This document shows positions 36,235 to 44,950 of a DNA stretch of 64,000 bases, in pieces. Every line of letters starts with the position of its first letter. Within the stretch, counting starts at the first letter, position 1. Below the pieces are notes generated by a model. It was not told where the DNA came from. It did no database searches and saw only the letters and a list, made by a program, of their open reading frames with translations. The translations under genes and the position numbers were made by a program. Source of the stretch: Saxibacter everestensis (GTDB taxonomy: Bacteria; Actinomycetota; Actinomycetes; Actinomycetales; Brevibacteriaceae); NCBI RefSeq assembly GCF_025787225.1, contig NZ_CP090958.1, forward strand, positions 3,148,550 to 3,212,549, in the 5' to 3' direction.

Positions 36235-38576
36235 TTCTTCATCCCTTCTTGGCGAGGTGTCTCTGTGCGAACGCCGGCCAGGGCAATGTCGTCGGGCCGG
36301 ACCGGCGCGCGCGGCAGATCGAGGCCGGTCGCGTCGCGAAGCGCGTTCAGGATCGCCGGGGTGGAGGACAGGGTGGGTGGCTCGCCGACGCCGTTCAGCC
36401 CGTACGGCGAGTCCGGGTGCGGGAACTCGAAGAGCCGGATCGGCATCGACGGGACGTCCAGGATCGTCGGGATCAGATAGTCGGTGAATGAGGGGTTGCG
36501 CACCAGCCCGCCGGAGTCGACCAGGATCTCCTCCATCAGAGCCAGACCGAGGCCCTGCACGCTGCCGCCCTCGATCTGCCCCTCGACGGCTATCGGATTC
36601 ATTGCCTTCCCGACGTCCTGAGCGGTGGCCAGTTCGACCACGCGGACCAAGCCGAGCTCGGTGTCGACATCCACCACGGCGCGGTGCGCGGCGAACGCGA
36701 ACGCGATGTGGGCGTCGCCCTGTCCGGTCTCCGGGTCGATCGTCTCTGTCTTGCGGTGGTGGAATTCAGCCTCCCGCTCGATCACGTCATCGACCAGCTC
36801 GGCGATCGTCACCACAGCCTCGCCGCTTGCGGCGTTGACGACGCCATCCTCCGCGAGCGTCAGTGCGGAGGCCGGAATGCCCACGCGTTCTGCCGCGCGG
36901 CCAAGTATCTCGGCCGCGACAAATCGGCACGCCCGCTGCACCGCCCCGCTGGACATCCAGGTCATCCGGGATGCAGATGCCGATCCCGCATCCCCGATCG
37001 TGGTGTCGGCAGGCAGGATGACGACCCGGGAGACCCCGAGTTCGGTACTGACGATCTGGGCCTGAACCGTTGTCACCCCCTGACCGCATTCCGCCGCGGC
37101 CGTGTGCACGCTGACCACGGGAGCGCCACCGCTCACCGTCAGCCTGATCCGCGCCGTGGAGATGTCGTCCACGCCGCCGGAGTAGCCGATCGCTTTGACT
37201 CCTACGGCATAGCCCACCCCTCGCACCAGCCCTTCGCCATGGGTGGTGTTGGACACGCCGCCCGGCAGTGCCCGAATGTCGGCTTCCAAGTCGACGGCGG
37301 GCGGCATCGGCAGTTCCTCAAGGCTCTGCAACAGCTCGGCCACCGGCGCCGGGCCATCCACCTCCTGCCCGGTCGGGAGCACAGTCCCGGTGGTCATCGC
37401 GTTTAGTCTGCGCAACTCCACCGGATCCATGCCGAGCGCGGTCGCCAGTCGGTCCATATTGGATTCGACGCCGTAGCAGGACTGCACCGCTCCGAAACCG
37501 CGCATCGCACCGCAGGGCGGGTTGTTGGTGTAAACCGCGATGCCGTCGATTTCGGCCACTGGCACCTCGTACGCACCGGCGGCAAAGTAGCTGGCGTTTG
37601 CGATGACGACCGGAGATGTCGAGGTGTAGGCCCCGCCGTCGAGCAGCAGCCTGGCCTTGACGTAGACGAGCCGCCCGTCCCGGCGTGCGCCATGCTCGAA
37701 CCGCATTCTGGCCGGGTGCCGATGCACGTGTCCGAAGAACGACTCCTGCCGGTTGTAGACCATCTTGACCGGCCTGCCCAACCGCAGCGCGAGCATGCAG
37801 GCATGCACGTGCACGGACAGATCCTCTTTGCCGCCGAACGCTCCACCTACGCCGGCGAGAGTCAGTCGGACGCGGTCCGGCTCCAGGCCGAGGCACGGGG
37901 CAACCTGCTCGAGATCCTTATGCAGCCACTGGCTGGACACGTAGAGCTCGACTCCTCCGTCTTCGGTCGGGACAGCAAGCCCCGACTCAGGCCCGAGGAA
38001 TGCCTGATCCTGCATACCCATCTCGTAATCCCCAGTGACAACCACCTCGGCCTCGTCCCTGGCCTGACTCATGTCGCCGCGCCTGATCTTCACGTGCCTG
38101 ACCAGGTTGCTGTCCTGATGGACCGGTCGTTCGTCCTCGAGCGCGCGTTCCGGATCGGTGACCGGCTGAAGGACCTCATATTCGACCCGGATCAGCTTGG
38201 CGGCCTGCCGGGCGACCTCGGGGTCATCGGCCGCCACGAGCGCGACCGACTCGCCCTGATAGCGGACCTCATCGATGGCGAGGACAGGCTGGTCGGAAAC
38301 CTTCATCCCATACGTCTTGGCCCCCGGCACGTCCTCATGCGTAAGCACCGCCCGCACACCCGGAACCGCGAGGGCAAGGCTGGTGTCGATGGCGACTATC
38401 CGGGCCGCAGCATGCGGACTGCGAAGTGTGGTCGCCCAGACCATGCCGTCCATCCAGAGGTCCGATGAGTAGGCAAACTGGCCACTGACCTTCAACGCCG
38501 CATCCGGGCGCCTCTGGCTCGAACCGATCTGGCCGACGCCGCTGGTCTCCGCGCTCCGTACCTGGGTGTGTGGCAT
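36231..38576 (-). CDS. Molybdenum hydroxylase large subunit, PucD/XdhD-like
   Basis: A 781-residue molybdopterin subunit from ATG 38576 behind AGGAG; an upstream frame extension is unsupported. GVGGAFGGKEDLS near 255, PCGAMRGFGAVQS near 362, AAAECGQGVTTVQAQI near 515 and GLNGVGEPPTLSS near 740 are the Mo-site motifs. The GAMRGFG loop and ECGQGV fit nucleobase/N-heterocycle hydroxylases (PucD, XdhD-like); the CO-dehydrogenase CSFR loop is absent. It probably hydroxylates an N-heterocycle or oxidises an aldehyde. First gene of a five-gene operon. Confidence 0.9.
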   Translation of the reverse strand: MPHTQVRSAETSGVGQIGSSQRRPDAALKVSGQFAYSSDLWMDGMVWATTLRSPHAAARIVAIDTSLALAVPGVRAVLTHEDVPGAKTYGMKVSDQPVLAIDEVRYQGESVALVAADDPEVARQAAKLIRVEYEVLQPVTDPERALEDERPVHQDSNLVRHVKIRRGDMSQARDEAEVVVTGDYEMGMQDQAFLGPESGLAVPTEDGGVELYVSSQWLHKDLEQVAPCLGLEPDRVRLTLAGVGGAFGGKEDLSVHVHACMLALRLGRPVKMVYNRQESFFGHVHRHPARMRFEHGARRDGRLVYVKARLLLDGGAYTSTSPVVIANASYFAAGAYEVPVAEIDGIAVYTNNPPCGAMRGFGAVQSCYGVESNMDRLATALGMDPVELRRLNAMTTGTVLPTGQEVDGPAPVAELLQSLEELPMPPAVDLEADIRALPGGVSNTTHGEGLVRGVGYAVGVKAIGYSGGVDDISTARIRLTVSGGAPVVSVHTAAAECGQGVTTVQAQIVSTELGVSRVVILPADTTIGDAGSASASRMTWMSSGAVQRACRFVAAEILGRAAERVGIPASALTLAEDGVVNAASGEAVVTIAELVDDVIEREAEFHHRKTETIDPETGQGDAHIAFAFAAHRAVVDVDTELGLVRVVELATAQDVGKAMNPIAVEGQIEGGSVQGLGLALMEEILVDSGGLVRNPSFTDYLIPTILDVPSMPIRLFEFPHPDSPYGLNGVGEPPTLSSTPAILNALRDATGLDLPRAPVRPDDIALAGVRTETPRQEGMKK

Positions 38577-38618
38577 GTCGATCTCCTGGATGAGATGGGG
38601 CATCCGCCACTTAGCACC

Positions 38619-38683
38619 GCACACTTCTTCGTGTGCGCTAACCCGGAATGCCGTGCTTAGAGGCCGAGTCAACACGTGTAAAC
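38619..38683. promoter_or_regulatory. Candidate LacI operators
   Basis: Two dyads in the 206-base gap between the Mo-hydroxylase operon and the divergent LacI gene. GCACAC-N6-GTGTGC (38619-38636) is flanked by TTAGC and GCTAA arms. A second dyad centred on ACACGTGT (38672-38679) has the central CG typical of LacI sites. Confidence 0.5.
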
Positions 38684-38782
38684 CCCGACTGTCAAGCTTT
38701 TTTGTTCTCGTGACTACGATTGGCAAATGGAAGATTGGGCAGCACTCGAACATGAGGCGATTGGAAGAGAGGACCTTAAGTC

Positions 38783-39781
38783 GTGCGCCGAGTGACCCGC
38801 GATGACGTGGCGCGACGAGCTCGGGTCTCCCCAGCCGTCGTCAGCTTCGTTGTCAATAATGGGCCGCGTCCCGTCGCCGCCTCGACCCGGGAGCGCGTCC
38901 TGGCCGCCATTGCCGAGCTCGGATACCGACCCAACCTCGTCGCCCGGGCTTTACGCTCCACTCGCAGCAACACCATCGGACTTATCGTTCCGGATAGCGG
39001 GGAGCCCTACTTCACCGAGTTGGTGCGCGCAGTCGAACGCGCGACGTTCGCACAGGGGTCGCTCGTACTGCTGGGAAATTCAGGCTTTTCCGCCGAGCGC
39101 GAGCGGCAGTACGCCGAATCACTGTCGAACATGCGGGTAGACGGGCTACTACTCGTCCCCGCGGAGGTGGATGACAGGAACGGCCACCCGATTCCGGACG
39201 TCGACGTACCCGTCGTCTATCTCAATGGCCAACCGCCGGCCGGGGCACAGGCGCCTTCCGTGCGACTGGACGACGTTGGCGGCGGACGAGCCATCACCGA
39301 CCACCTGCTGACACACGGCTACAGAGAGGTTGGATGCCTCACCGGACAGGCGCACACCGGCCCGGTGGCCGACCGCGCCCGCGGCTGCCTGGAGGCTCTG
39401 AGTAGCGCCGGCCTCGCCCCGACTCGGGTACTGAGGACCGGCCTCGACCGGCACTCAACCAAGCGAGAGGTCACCGCCTGGCTGGAAGGGCCACAGCGCC
39501 CACAGGCAATCGTGGCTGCTGCGGATGGCCTGGCAATCGACGTCCTGACCGTGGCCCATGAGCTCGGTTTACGGGTCCCCACCGACCTGGCCGTTGTCGG
39601 GTTCGGGGCAACGGCGCCCGCCGCGCACAGCTGGCCCACCCTGACCACGATCGGGCGCTCGTTCGACGACCTGGCGACAGCGGCGGTGTCATCGCTACTC
39701 ACCAGCCGGGACAGCCACGTCCTCGACGTCCACCTCATCCCGCGGGCGAGCTGTGGATGCGCGGAGGGACGGAGCAGCTAG
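38783..39781 (+). CDS. LacI-family transcriptional regulator
   Basis: A 332-residue regulator from GTG 38783. The HTH is at residues 4-45 (TRDDVARRARVSPAVVSFVVNN) with hinge helix NLVARALRSTRS, then a periplasmic-binding-like core. It ends with the CGC motif seen in actinobacterial LacI proteins. Divergent from the Mo-hydroxylase operon, so that operon is the probable target. LacI effectors are usually sugars or nucleosides and bases (PurR), which fits a heterocycle ligand. Confidence 0.92.
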   Translation: MRRVTRDDVARRARVSPAVVSFVVNNGPRPVAASTRERVLAAIAELGYRPNLVARALRSTRSNTIGLIVPDSGEPYFTELVRAVERATFAQGSLVLLGNSGFSAERERQYAESLSNMRVDGLLLVPAEVDDRNGHPIPDVDVPVVYLNGQPPAGAQAPSVRLDDVGGGRAITDHLLTHGYREVGCLTGQAHTGPVADRARGCLEALSSAGLAPTRVLRTGLDRHSTKREVTAWLEGPQRPQAIVAAADGLAIDVLTVAHELGLRVPTDLAVVGFGATAPAAHSWPTLTTIGRSFDDLATAAVSSLLTSRDSHVLDVHLIPRASCGCAEGRSS

Positions 39782-39787
39782 ACTGGC

Positions 39788-39800
39788 ATTACATGTAAAT
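39788..39800. promoter_or_regulatory. GntR operator site 1
   Basis: ATTACATGTAAAT contains the perfect palindrome TTACATGTAA (39789-39798). It is about 45 bases upstream of the GntR start. Related motifs recur at 41732 and 41844. Confidence 0.6.
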
Positions 39801-39842
39801 TTCGGCAGCGATCGCGGCGCCGGCTAAAGGGAGGCCAGAAGA

Positions 39843-40559
39843 TTGGAACAGGACAGCACAGCGGAGCAACGGAGCCTGCTGGCCGACCAGACGTATGAGA
39901 CCCTCAAACTCGCCGTACTGCGCAACGAACTGCCGCCCGGCACATCACTGAGCGTCCCCGAGCTCGCCCGGCAGCTCAAGGTCAGCCGCAGCCCGGTGCG
40001 CGAGGCCGTGCTACGACTGATCCACGACGGCCTGGCGACCCAGGCGATGTACCGCGGTGCGGAGGTCAGCCGGGTCGATGTCGAGGACCTCCGTCAGCTC
40101 TACGTCGTGCGCGAGGCCCTCGAGGGCGTCGCGGCCCGGTTGGCAACCGAGCACCTGGACAGCTCCCACCTCGAGGTATTGAAGGAGATTGTCGCCGACC
40201 ACGAGGTCGTCGTCCAGGCCGGGGCCGACAACGCCGCGCACATCGAGCTCGACATGCGGTTCCACCGCGAGATCCGCGACCTCGCAGGGAATCCGCACCT
40301 CTCATTCGCTTTGGAGCCGATCGTCGGCCGTTCCCATATCGCCCTGCACTCACTGTGGCGCAGCCCGGAAGCGCCCCGCCTCGCACTCGATGAGCACCGA
40401 CTCATTCTGGACGCGATGATCGCCGGCGACGCTGACGCGGCCGAAGCCGCCGCCCAGCGCCACGTCGCTCGCCTGCGGGTCCGCCTTGCCCGGGCTGTTC
40501 CGGCAGGGACGGAGCCGGTGAAACACCGACTCCGCCCCCAGCTGTCACACCTGGCCTGA
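39843..40559 (+). CDS. GntR-family regulator, FCD subfamily
   Basis: A 238-residue regulator starting at TTG 39843, about seven bases after GGAGG. The winged HTH spans about residues 12-78 (LSVPELARQLKVSRSPVREAVLRLIHDGL). The FCD ligand domain follows, with metal-binding residues in DMRFHREI and two later His. FCD proteins sense carboxylates and metabolites. Palindromes at its own promoter and around the next divergent promoter suggest autoregulation and control of the amidohydrolase and UbiD operons. Confidence 0.9.
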   Translation: MEQDSTAEQRSLLADQTYETLKLAVLRNELPPGTSLSVPELARQLKVSRSPVREAVLRLIHDGLATQAMYRGAEVSRVDVEDLRQLYVVREALEGVAARLATEHLDSSHLEVLKEIVADHEVVVQAGADNAAHIELDMRFHREIRDLAGNPHLSFALEPIVGRSHIALHSLWRSPEAPRLALDEHRLILDAMIAGDADAAEAAAQRHVARLRVRLARAVPAGTEPVKHRLRPQLSHLA

Positions 40560-40627
40560 CGTGCCCAGCTGTCACACCTGGCCTGACCGCGCCGCTACTG
40601 CGAGCGACGGCCCGCCGAGTAGCGCAC

Positions 40628-41632
40628 TCAGACGGTGACCGCAGCGGCGTCGGCGGCGGCCTCCTCCGCCCAAGCGGTTGGTTCGTACCCCGCGTAGTCC
40701 GAGGCATGCGAATTCGTCGCCGACGCCTGGGTGATGTCGCCCCGGAGATACGCCTGAGCCTGGGCCTCGTCCTTCGGCGGGGGCGTGGGCTGCAGACCGA
40801 GGAGCTTCGCCATGTTGTTGCCCAGGTACCCCTCGAGGTCGTCCTCGGAGAGGTTGAGTCCCTGCGGCGGCTTGTGGCAAAGAACCTCGAGTTCGCGGGC
40901 CCACATTCCCGGCTCGTTCGGAGGAGAATCGGTGCCGAAAACCATCTTGCTCTTCTTCATCTCCTTTGCGAACTCCACGATCCGCGACTGAAGCAGCCAG
41001 CCGGACTCCCCGATCACGTTCGTCGAGTCCTGGATCATCCAGAACGCCTCGAAGCAGTACACGCCGCCGGTCTGGATTCCGAAGTGCCCGAGAATGAACG
41101 TGACGTTCGGGAATTCCCTGATGATCGGATAGAACTGCGTCGGGATCGAGTACGGTCCGTCACCAGTATGAATGAGCACGATCACGCCGAGCTCATCACA
41201 TACCCGCATCGCCGGCCGCAGCCAGTCGAGCGCCCGGTCGGGCCGGTACGAGTGCATGTTGGCGTGGAGTTTGAGCATCTTGTACCCGTGCTCCTTGACG
41301 TGGAACTCCAGCTCCTTGGCACCGTTCTCCGGACCGAACCGGGGATTGTAGATGAAGTTGCCAACGAACCGGTCGGGATACCTCTGCACCAGGGAGGTGA
41401 CGTACGCCTGGTAATCCCGGATGCCCTCCCGCCCGGTTCGATTGCCCTCACGCCACTGCGTATTCCCCGGCGGGGGCATTATGCAGCTGACGTCGACGCG
41501 ACGCGGCTTGCCATTCAGCCAGAACGGCCCGTCCATCATCTCGAGCGTGCGTTCGCCGTTGAATGGCTCGCCGGTGTGCCGCCAAGCCTCGTCGACGAGG
41601 TTAGTGGGGTGGACATGGGTATCGATGATCAT
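40628..41632 (-). CDS. Metal-dependent amidohydrolase (ACMSD/amidohydrolase-2 type)
   Basis: A 334-residue TIM-barrel enzyme from ATG 41632 behind GGAGG. IIDTHVHP (His6, His8), KLHAN near 155, LIHTGDGPYS near 183, ILGHFG near 208 and FGTDSPP near 250 provide the metal site. The family includes ACMSD, gamma-resorcylate and isoorotate decarboxylases as well as hydrolases. In this context it could act as a second decarboxylase or as a ring-opening hydrolase. It is divergent from the aminohydrolase-UbiD operon across a 373-base regulatory gap. Confidence 0.82.
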   Translation of the reverse strand: MIIDTHVHPTNLVDEAWRHTGEPFNGERTLEMMDGPFWLNGKPRRVDVSCIMPPPGNTQWREGNRTGREGIRDYQAYVTSLVQRYPDRFVGNFIYNPRFGPENGAKELEFHVKEHGYKMLKLHANMHSYRPDRALDWLRPAMRVCDELGVIVLIHTGDGPYSIPTQFYPIIREFPNVTFILGHFGIQTGGVYCFEAFWMIQDSTNVIGESGWLLQSRIVEFAKEMKKSKMVFGTDSPPNEPGMWARELEVLCHKPPQGLNLSEDDLEGYLGNNMAKLLGLQPTPPPKDEAQAQAYLRGDITQASATNSHASDYAGYEPTAWAEEAAADAAAVTV

Positions 41633-41731
41633 AGTGGCCTCCATTGGGATTAACTTGTCCCCGGCCGCGGCATGCCGCACCTTCGGGCTTGCCTCTGCAG
41701 CTCAGCACATGGAAACCCGATCCGTCAAGAA

Positions 41732-41743
41732 CAACATGTAATT
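41732..41743. promoter_or_regulatory. GntR operator site 2
   Basis: CAACATGTAATT; in reverse complement AATTACATGTTG, sharing nine of ten core bases with the perfect site 1. It lies about 100 bases upstream of the amidohydrolase start. Confidence 0.5.
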
Positions 41744-41843
41744 CTTTTTGCTCGTCGGCTTTACGACTGGCCCTGGATGGAAAGCAACGGTTAGCGATAG
41801 AAAATCGTCCCCGAAACCTCTTGACAACCGCCTTCGAGCCGGG

Positions 41844-41855
41844 ATTACATGAAAT
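41844..41855. promoter_or_regulatory. GntR operator site 3
   Basis: ATTACATGAAAT, a near match of the palindrome at 39788. It lies 18 bases after a TTGACA, so it overlaps the probable -10 region of the plus-strand operon. Confidence 0.5.
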
Positions 41856-42005
41856 CTCGACGCACCCCCGTCAAAAGCGCCGGTGACCTCCCAGGACCCC
41901 TGGGTCAACCGTTTCGGCAGATTCATCCCCGCTCGTTGGGGAGTTCGATCCCGGAGTCAGCTCGAACGATGAGGCGGCGATGACGCTGCCAGGGAAGTAG
42001 GCACA

Positions 42006-43457
42006 ATGCCACCGGCCAGCTCTCAAATCCATCAGCAATCCCCCGCAGCAGGCGAACATCGATGCGACATCCTGCTCACGGGAGCCATCGTGCTCACGAT
42101 CGACGACCACAGAACCGTGCATAGCCCGGGCGCCATTGCAATAACCGGCAACAGAATCGCCGCAGTCGGCCCCGAGATCGAACTTGCCGGCTGGGAGGCG
42201 ACAACCAGGATCGATTGCGCCGGTAAGGCATTGATCCCTGGTTTCGTCGACGGCCATAACCATCTGTACCAATCCCTGGCCAAGGGCTTGGGCGAGGGGA
42301 TGTCCATCGTCCCCTGGCTCTGTGAATTCATGTGGCCGTACTCGATCGCCATGCAACCGTCCGACGCTATAGCCGGTGTCCGGCTCGGCGCCATCGAGGC
42401 AGCCAGGGCGGGCATCACCACGGTGATCGACAATCATTACGCCCCGGCCGACCCGGAGACGACCCTGGCCGTGGCCGAAACGATTGAGCAGGTCGGCCTG
42501 CGCGGCGCCGTGGCGCGGGGCATCGTTGGCGAGCCGTCGCGCATCGCCAAGCGGCGTGGGCAGCCCGCCGAGTTGTTCCGGTATTCAGCAATCGACGAGC
42601 TGGCGATCACGAGGGAGTGCATTGAGGCCCGGCCGAGCGGTGAGAAGGTTGCCATCTGGCCGGCGCCGCTCAACCTCACCTACGTCGAGCCCTCCCTCGT
42701 CCGCGGCGCCATCGAGCTGGCCGCTGAGCTGGGCACCCGCTGGCACACACACTGCTGCGAAGGCAGCGGCGACCCGGGTAGCTATGTCGAGGAATACGGC
42801 CAGCGTCCGGTGCAGTGGCTCGCCGACGAGGGACTGCTCGACGAGCGGGCCACCCTCGCGCACGCGGTCTGGCTGGACGACAGCGAGATCGACTCGATCG
42901 CGGCGGCCGGTGCCGGTGTGGCGCACAACCCGGCGTCCAACGCCTACCTGGCCTCCGGCACGATGCGTCTGCGCGACCTCCTTGACCGTGGTGTCCCGGT
43001 GTCACTCGGCACCGACGGCCCCAGTTGCGGGCATCGCGAAGACATGTTCGAGGCGATGAAGCTCACGATCTTCGCGCAGCGGCTCGGCACCGAGGATCCG
43101 ACAGTTGTCCGGGCTGAGGAGGCACTGGAGCTCGCCACCCGGGAAGGCGCCCGCTATGCCGGCGTCGACGCCGGCATCCTCGAGGCCGGCCGGCTCGCTG
43201 ACATCGTCGCGGTCGACCTGTCCGCACCGCATCTGAATCCGATGCACCGCGCCGTGAGCGCCCTGGTCTACTCGGCGCAGCCCAGTGACATCTCATGGAC
43301 GATGGTCGGCGGCGAATTCATCTACCGAGACGGACGCTGTCTGCTGGTCGATGAGGAGGCGGCGCTGGACGACGCGCGGCGACACGCGGACGACGTCGTC
43401 GCCCGCGCCGGGATGACCGGCCTGCTCCAGGCGTGGGACCACGGGAGTGCGTCATGA
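42006..43457 (+). CDS. ATZ/TRZ-type aminohydrolase (N-heterocycle deaminase)
   Basis: A 483-residue COG0402 amidohydrolase with an N-terminal extension of about 20 residues. FVDGHNHLYQS (His84, His86), WHTHCCEG near 250, LAHAVWL near 284 and SLGTDGPS near 336 form the mononuclear Zn/Fe site; the Glu in HCCEG is the usual general acid. Members deaminate guanine, 8-oxoguanine, isocytosine, pterins or triazines. It is not closely like the 8-oxoguanine deaminase at 53180. First gene of the operon; its stop overlaps the next start by four bases. Confidence 0.88.
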   Translation: MPPASSQIHQQSPAAGEHRCDILLTGAIVLTIDDHRTVHSPGAIAITGNRIAAVGPEIELAGWEATTRIDCAGKALIPGFVDGHNHLYQSLAKGLGEGMSIVPWLCEFMWPYSIAMQPSDAIAGVRLGAIEAARAGITTVIDNHYAPADPETTLAVAETIEQVGLRGAVARGIVGEPSRIAKRRGQPAELFRYSAIDELAITRECIEARPSGEKVAIWPAPLNLTYVEPSLVRGAIELAAELGTRWHTHCCEGSGDPGSYVEEYGQRPVQWLADEGLLDERATLAHAVWLDDSEIDSIAAAGAGVAHNPASNAYLASGTMRLRDLLDRGVPVSLGTDGPSCGHREDMFEAMKLTIFAQRLGTEDPTVVRAEEALELATREGARYAGVDAGILEAGRLADIVAVDLSAPHLNPMHRAVSALVYSAQPSDISWTMVGGEFIYRDGRCLLVDEEAALDDARRHADDVVARAGMTGLLQAWDHGSAS

Positions 43458-44815
43458 CCTTCCTCTCATTCCGAAAGAAGCGAAACAAGTCCGCGACCGC
43501 CGGCGACATCCCGATCAAGGATGCCGTCGATACCGCCCCACGCCTGCTGCACATGATCCCGCTGGGGTTGCAGCACGTACTCGTGGCCTACTCCGGCATG
43601 ATCACGACGAGCCTGTTGATCGGCGTCGGGGTCGGGCTGTCCACCGAGCAGATCGCCGTCCTGGTCAGCGCGAACGTGCTGGTCTGCGGGATTGCGACGG
43701 TCCTGCAGACTCTGGGACTATTCAACATCGGGGTGCGACTCCCGATCGTGATGGGCTCCACGTTCACCGCGATCAGCCCGGCAATCGTCATCGGTAATGA
43801 CGCCGGGCTACCGGCGGTGTTCGGGGCAACCCTCGTCGCCGGCGCACTCACCTGGCTGGTGGCGCCGTGGTTCAGCAAGCTGATGCGGTTCTTCCCGCCG
43901 ATCGTGACCGGTACGATCATCGCCATCATCGGCTTCTCCATTCTGCCCTCGACCGCCAACCTGATCGCCGGTCCGGATCCCGCGGCAGCCGACTACGGCT
44001 CGGCCACCGGGCTGCTGCTCGCCCTGTTCACCATCGTGTTAGTCATCGGACTCGAGCGGTTCGCTCCGCCCGCGGTCGGCCGGTTCGCCATCCTGATCGC
44101 GCTCGGCGTCGGCACATTGGTCGCGATACCACTGGGACTGACCGACTTCTCGGGGGTCAAGGACGCCGACCTGGTCGGGTTCGTCCGGCCGTTCGAGTTC
44201 GGCCTGCCGACGTTCCCGATCGCCGCGATCATCCCGATGCTGATCGTGCAACTGGTCAACATGGTCGAGTCCGTCGGCGACACCCTCGCGATCGGTCAGA
44301 TCGTCAACAGAAAGATCGGTCCGAACGAGGTTGCCCGCGCGTTGCGGGCAGACGGGGCCGGCACGGTCTTGGCCGGCGTCTTCGGATCACCCTCGATCGT
44401 TACGTTCGGCAACAACGTGGGCTTGGTGACCATCACCAAGGTCATGAGCCGGTTCGTCGTGGCAACCGCGGGAATCTTCCTGATCATCATCAGCCTCCTG
44501 CCGAAGCTCGGCACGTTCGTGGCTTCACTCCCTGGCCCCGTGCTGGGCGGCGTCGGAGTCGTCATGTTGGGCACTGTCGGCGCAATCGGCATCAAGATCA
44601 TCGGCCAGGCCGACCTGACCGACGGGCGCAATCTACTCATTGTCGCCGTCTCGTTCGGATTCGGGCTCCTGCCGGTCGGCGCCCCGCAGCTGTACCAGCA
44701 CCTGCCCGGCGCGCTCAACATCGTGCTCACAAGTGGTATTGCCGCCGGTGGTATCGCAGCGTTCCTCCTCAACTTGTTGCTGAACGTTCGTCGAGGAAGG
44801 GACGTCAATGGGTGA
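43454..44815 (+). CDS. NCS2 nucleobase permease (first of two)
   Basis: A 453-residue, 14-segment UraA/XanQ-fold transporter from ATG 43454. HMIPLGLQHVLVAYSG is the TM1 signature, VNMVESVGDTLAIGQIVNR carries the TM8 substrate Glu motif, and FGNNVGLVTITKV is TM10. Such carriers are H+ symporters for uracil, xanthine, urate or analogues. Coupled to the deaminase by a four-base overlap. Confidence 0.93.
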   Translation: MTFLSFRKKRNKSATAGDIPIKDAVDTAPRLLHMIPLGLQHVLVAYSGMITTSLLIGVGVGLSTEQIAVLVSANVLVCGIATVLQTLGLFNIGVRLPIVMGSTFTAISPAIVIGNDAGLPAVFGATLVAGALTWLVAPWFSKLMRFFPPIVTGTIIAIIGFSILPSTANLIAGPDPAAADYGSATGLLLALFTIVLVIGLERFAPPAVGRFAILIALGVGTLVAIPLGLTDFSGVKDADLVGFVRPFEFGLPTFPIAAIIPMLIVQLVNMVESVGDTLAIGQIVNRKIGPNEVARALRADGAGTVLAGVFGSPSIVTFGNNVGLVTITKVMSRFVVATAGIFLIIISLLPKLGTFVASLPGPVLGGVGVVMLGTVGAIGIKIIGQADLTDGRNLLIVAVSFGFGLLPVGAPQLYQHLPGALNIVLTSGIAAGGIAAFLLNLLLNVRRGRDVNG

Positions 44816-44950
44816 CCTGTTCAACCGAGTAATCAGCCAGCAATAGCAAGGGCATTCGCCCCGTAGGTGCTGTGGCAATCGCCGCGCGGCCGGGGGACCT
44901 CAACCGGGCGGCGACCCGGCTGACGCCCCGAACAGTGAGGCAGTGAAGCT

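Larger units (their letters stand above)
41633..42005. promoter_or_regulatory. Divergent regulatory region
   Basis: This 373-base, AT-richer gap separates the divergent amidohydrolase and the aminohydrolase-UbiD operon. It holds two ACATGTAA-type sites (41732-41743, 41844-41855) and a TTGACA (41821-41826) just before the second site. No gene is evident within it. Confidence 0.6.

Noticed and set aside
36231-38576. Carbon monoxide dehydrogenase
   Set aside because: The large subunit lacks the CO-dehydrogenase AYxCSFR loop and instead has GAMRGFG, which fits purine-type hydroxylases.
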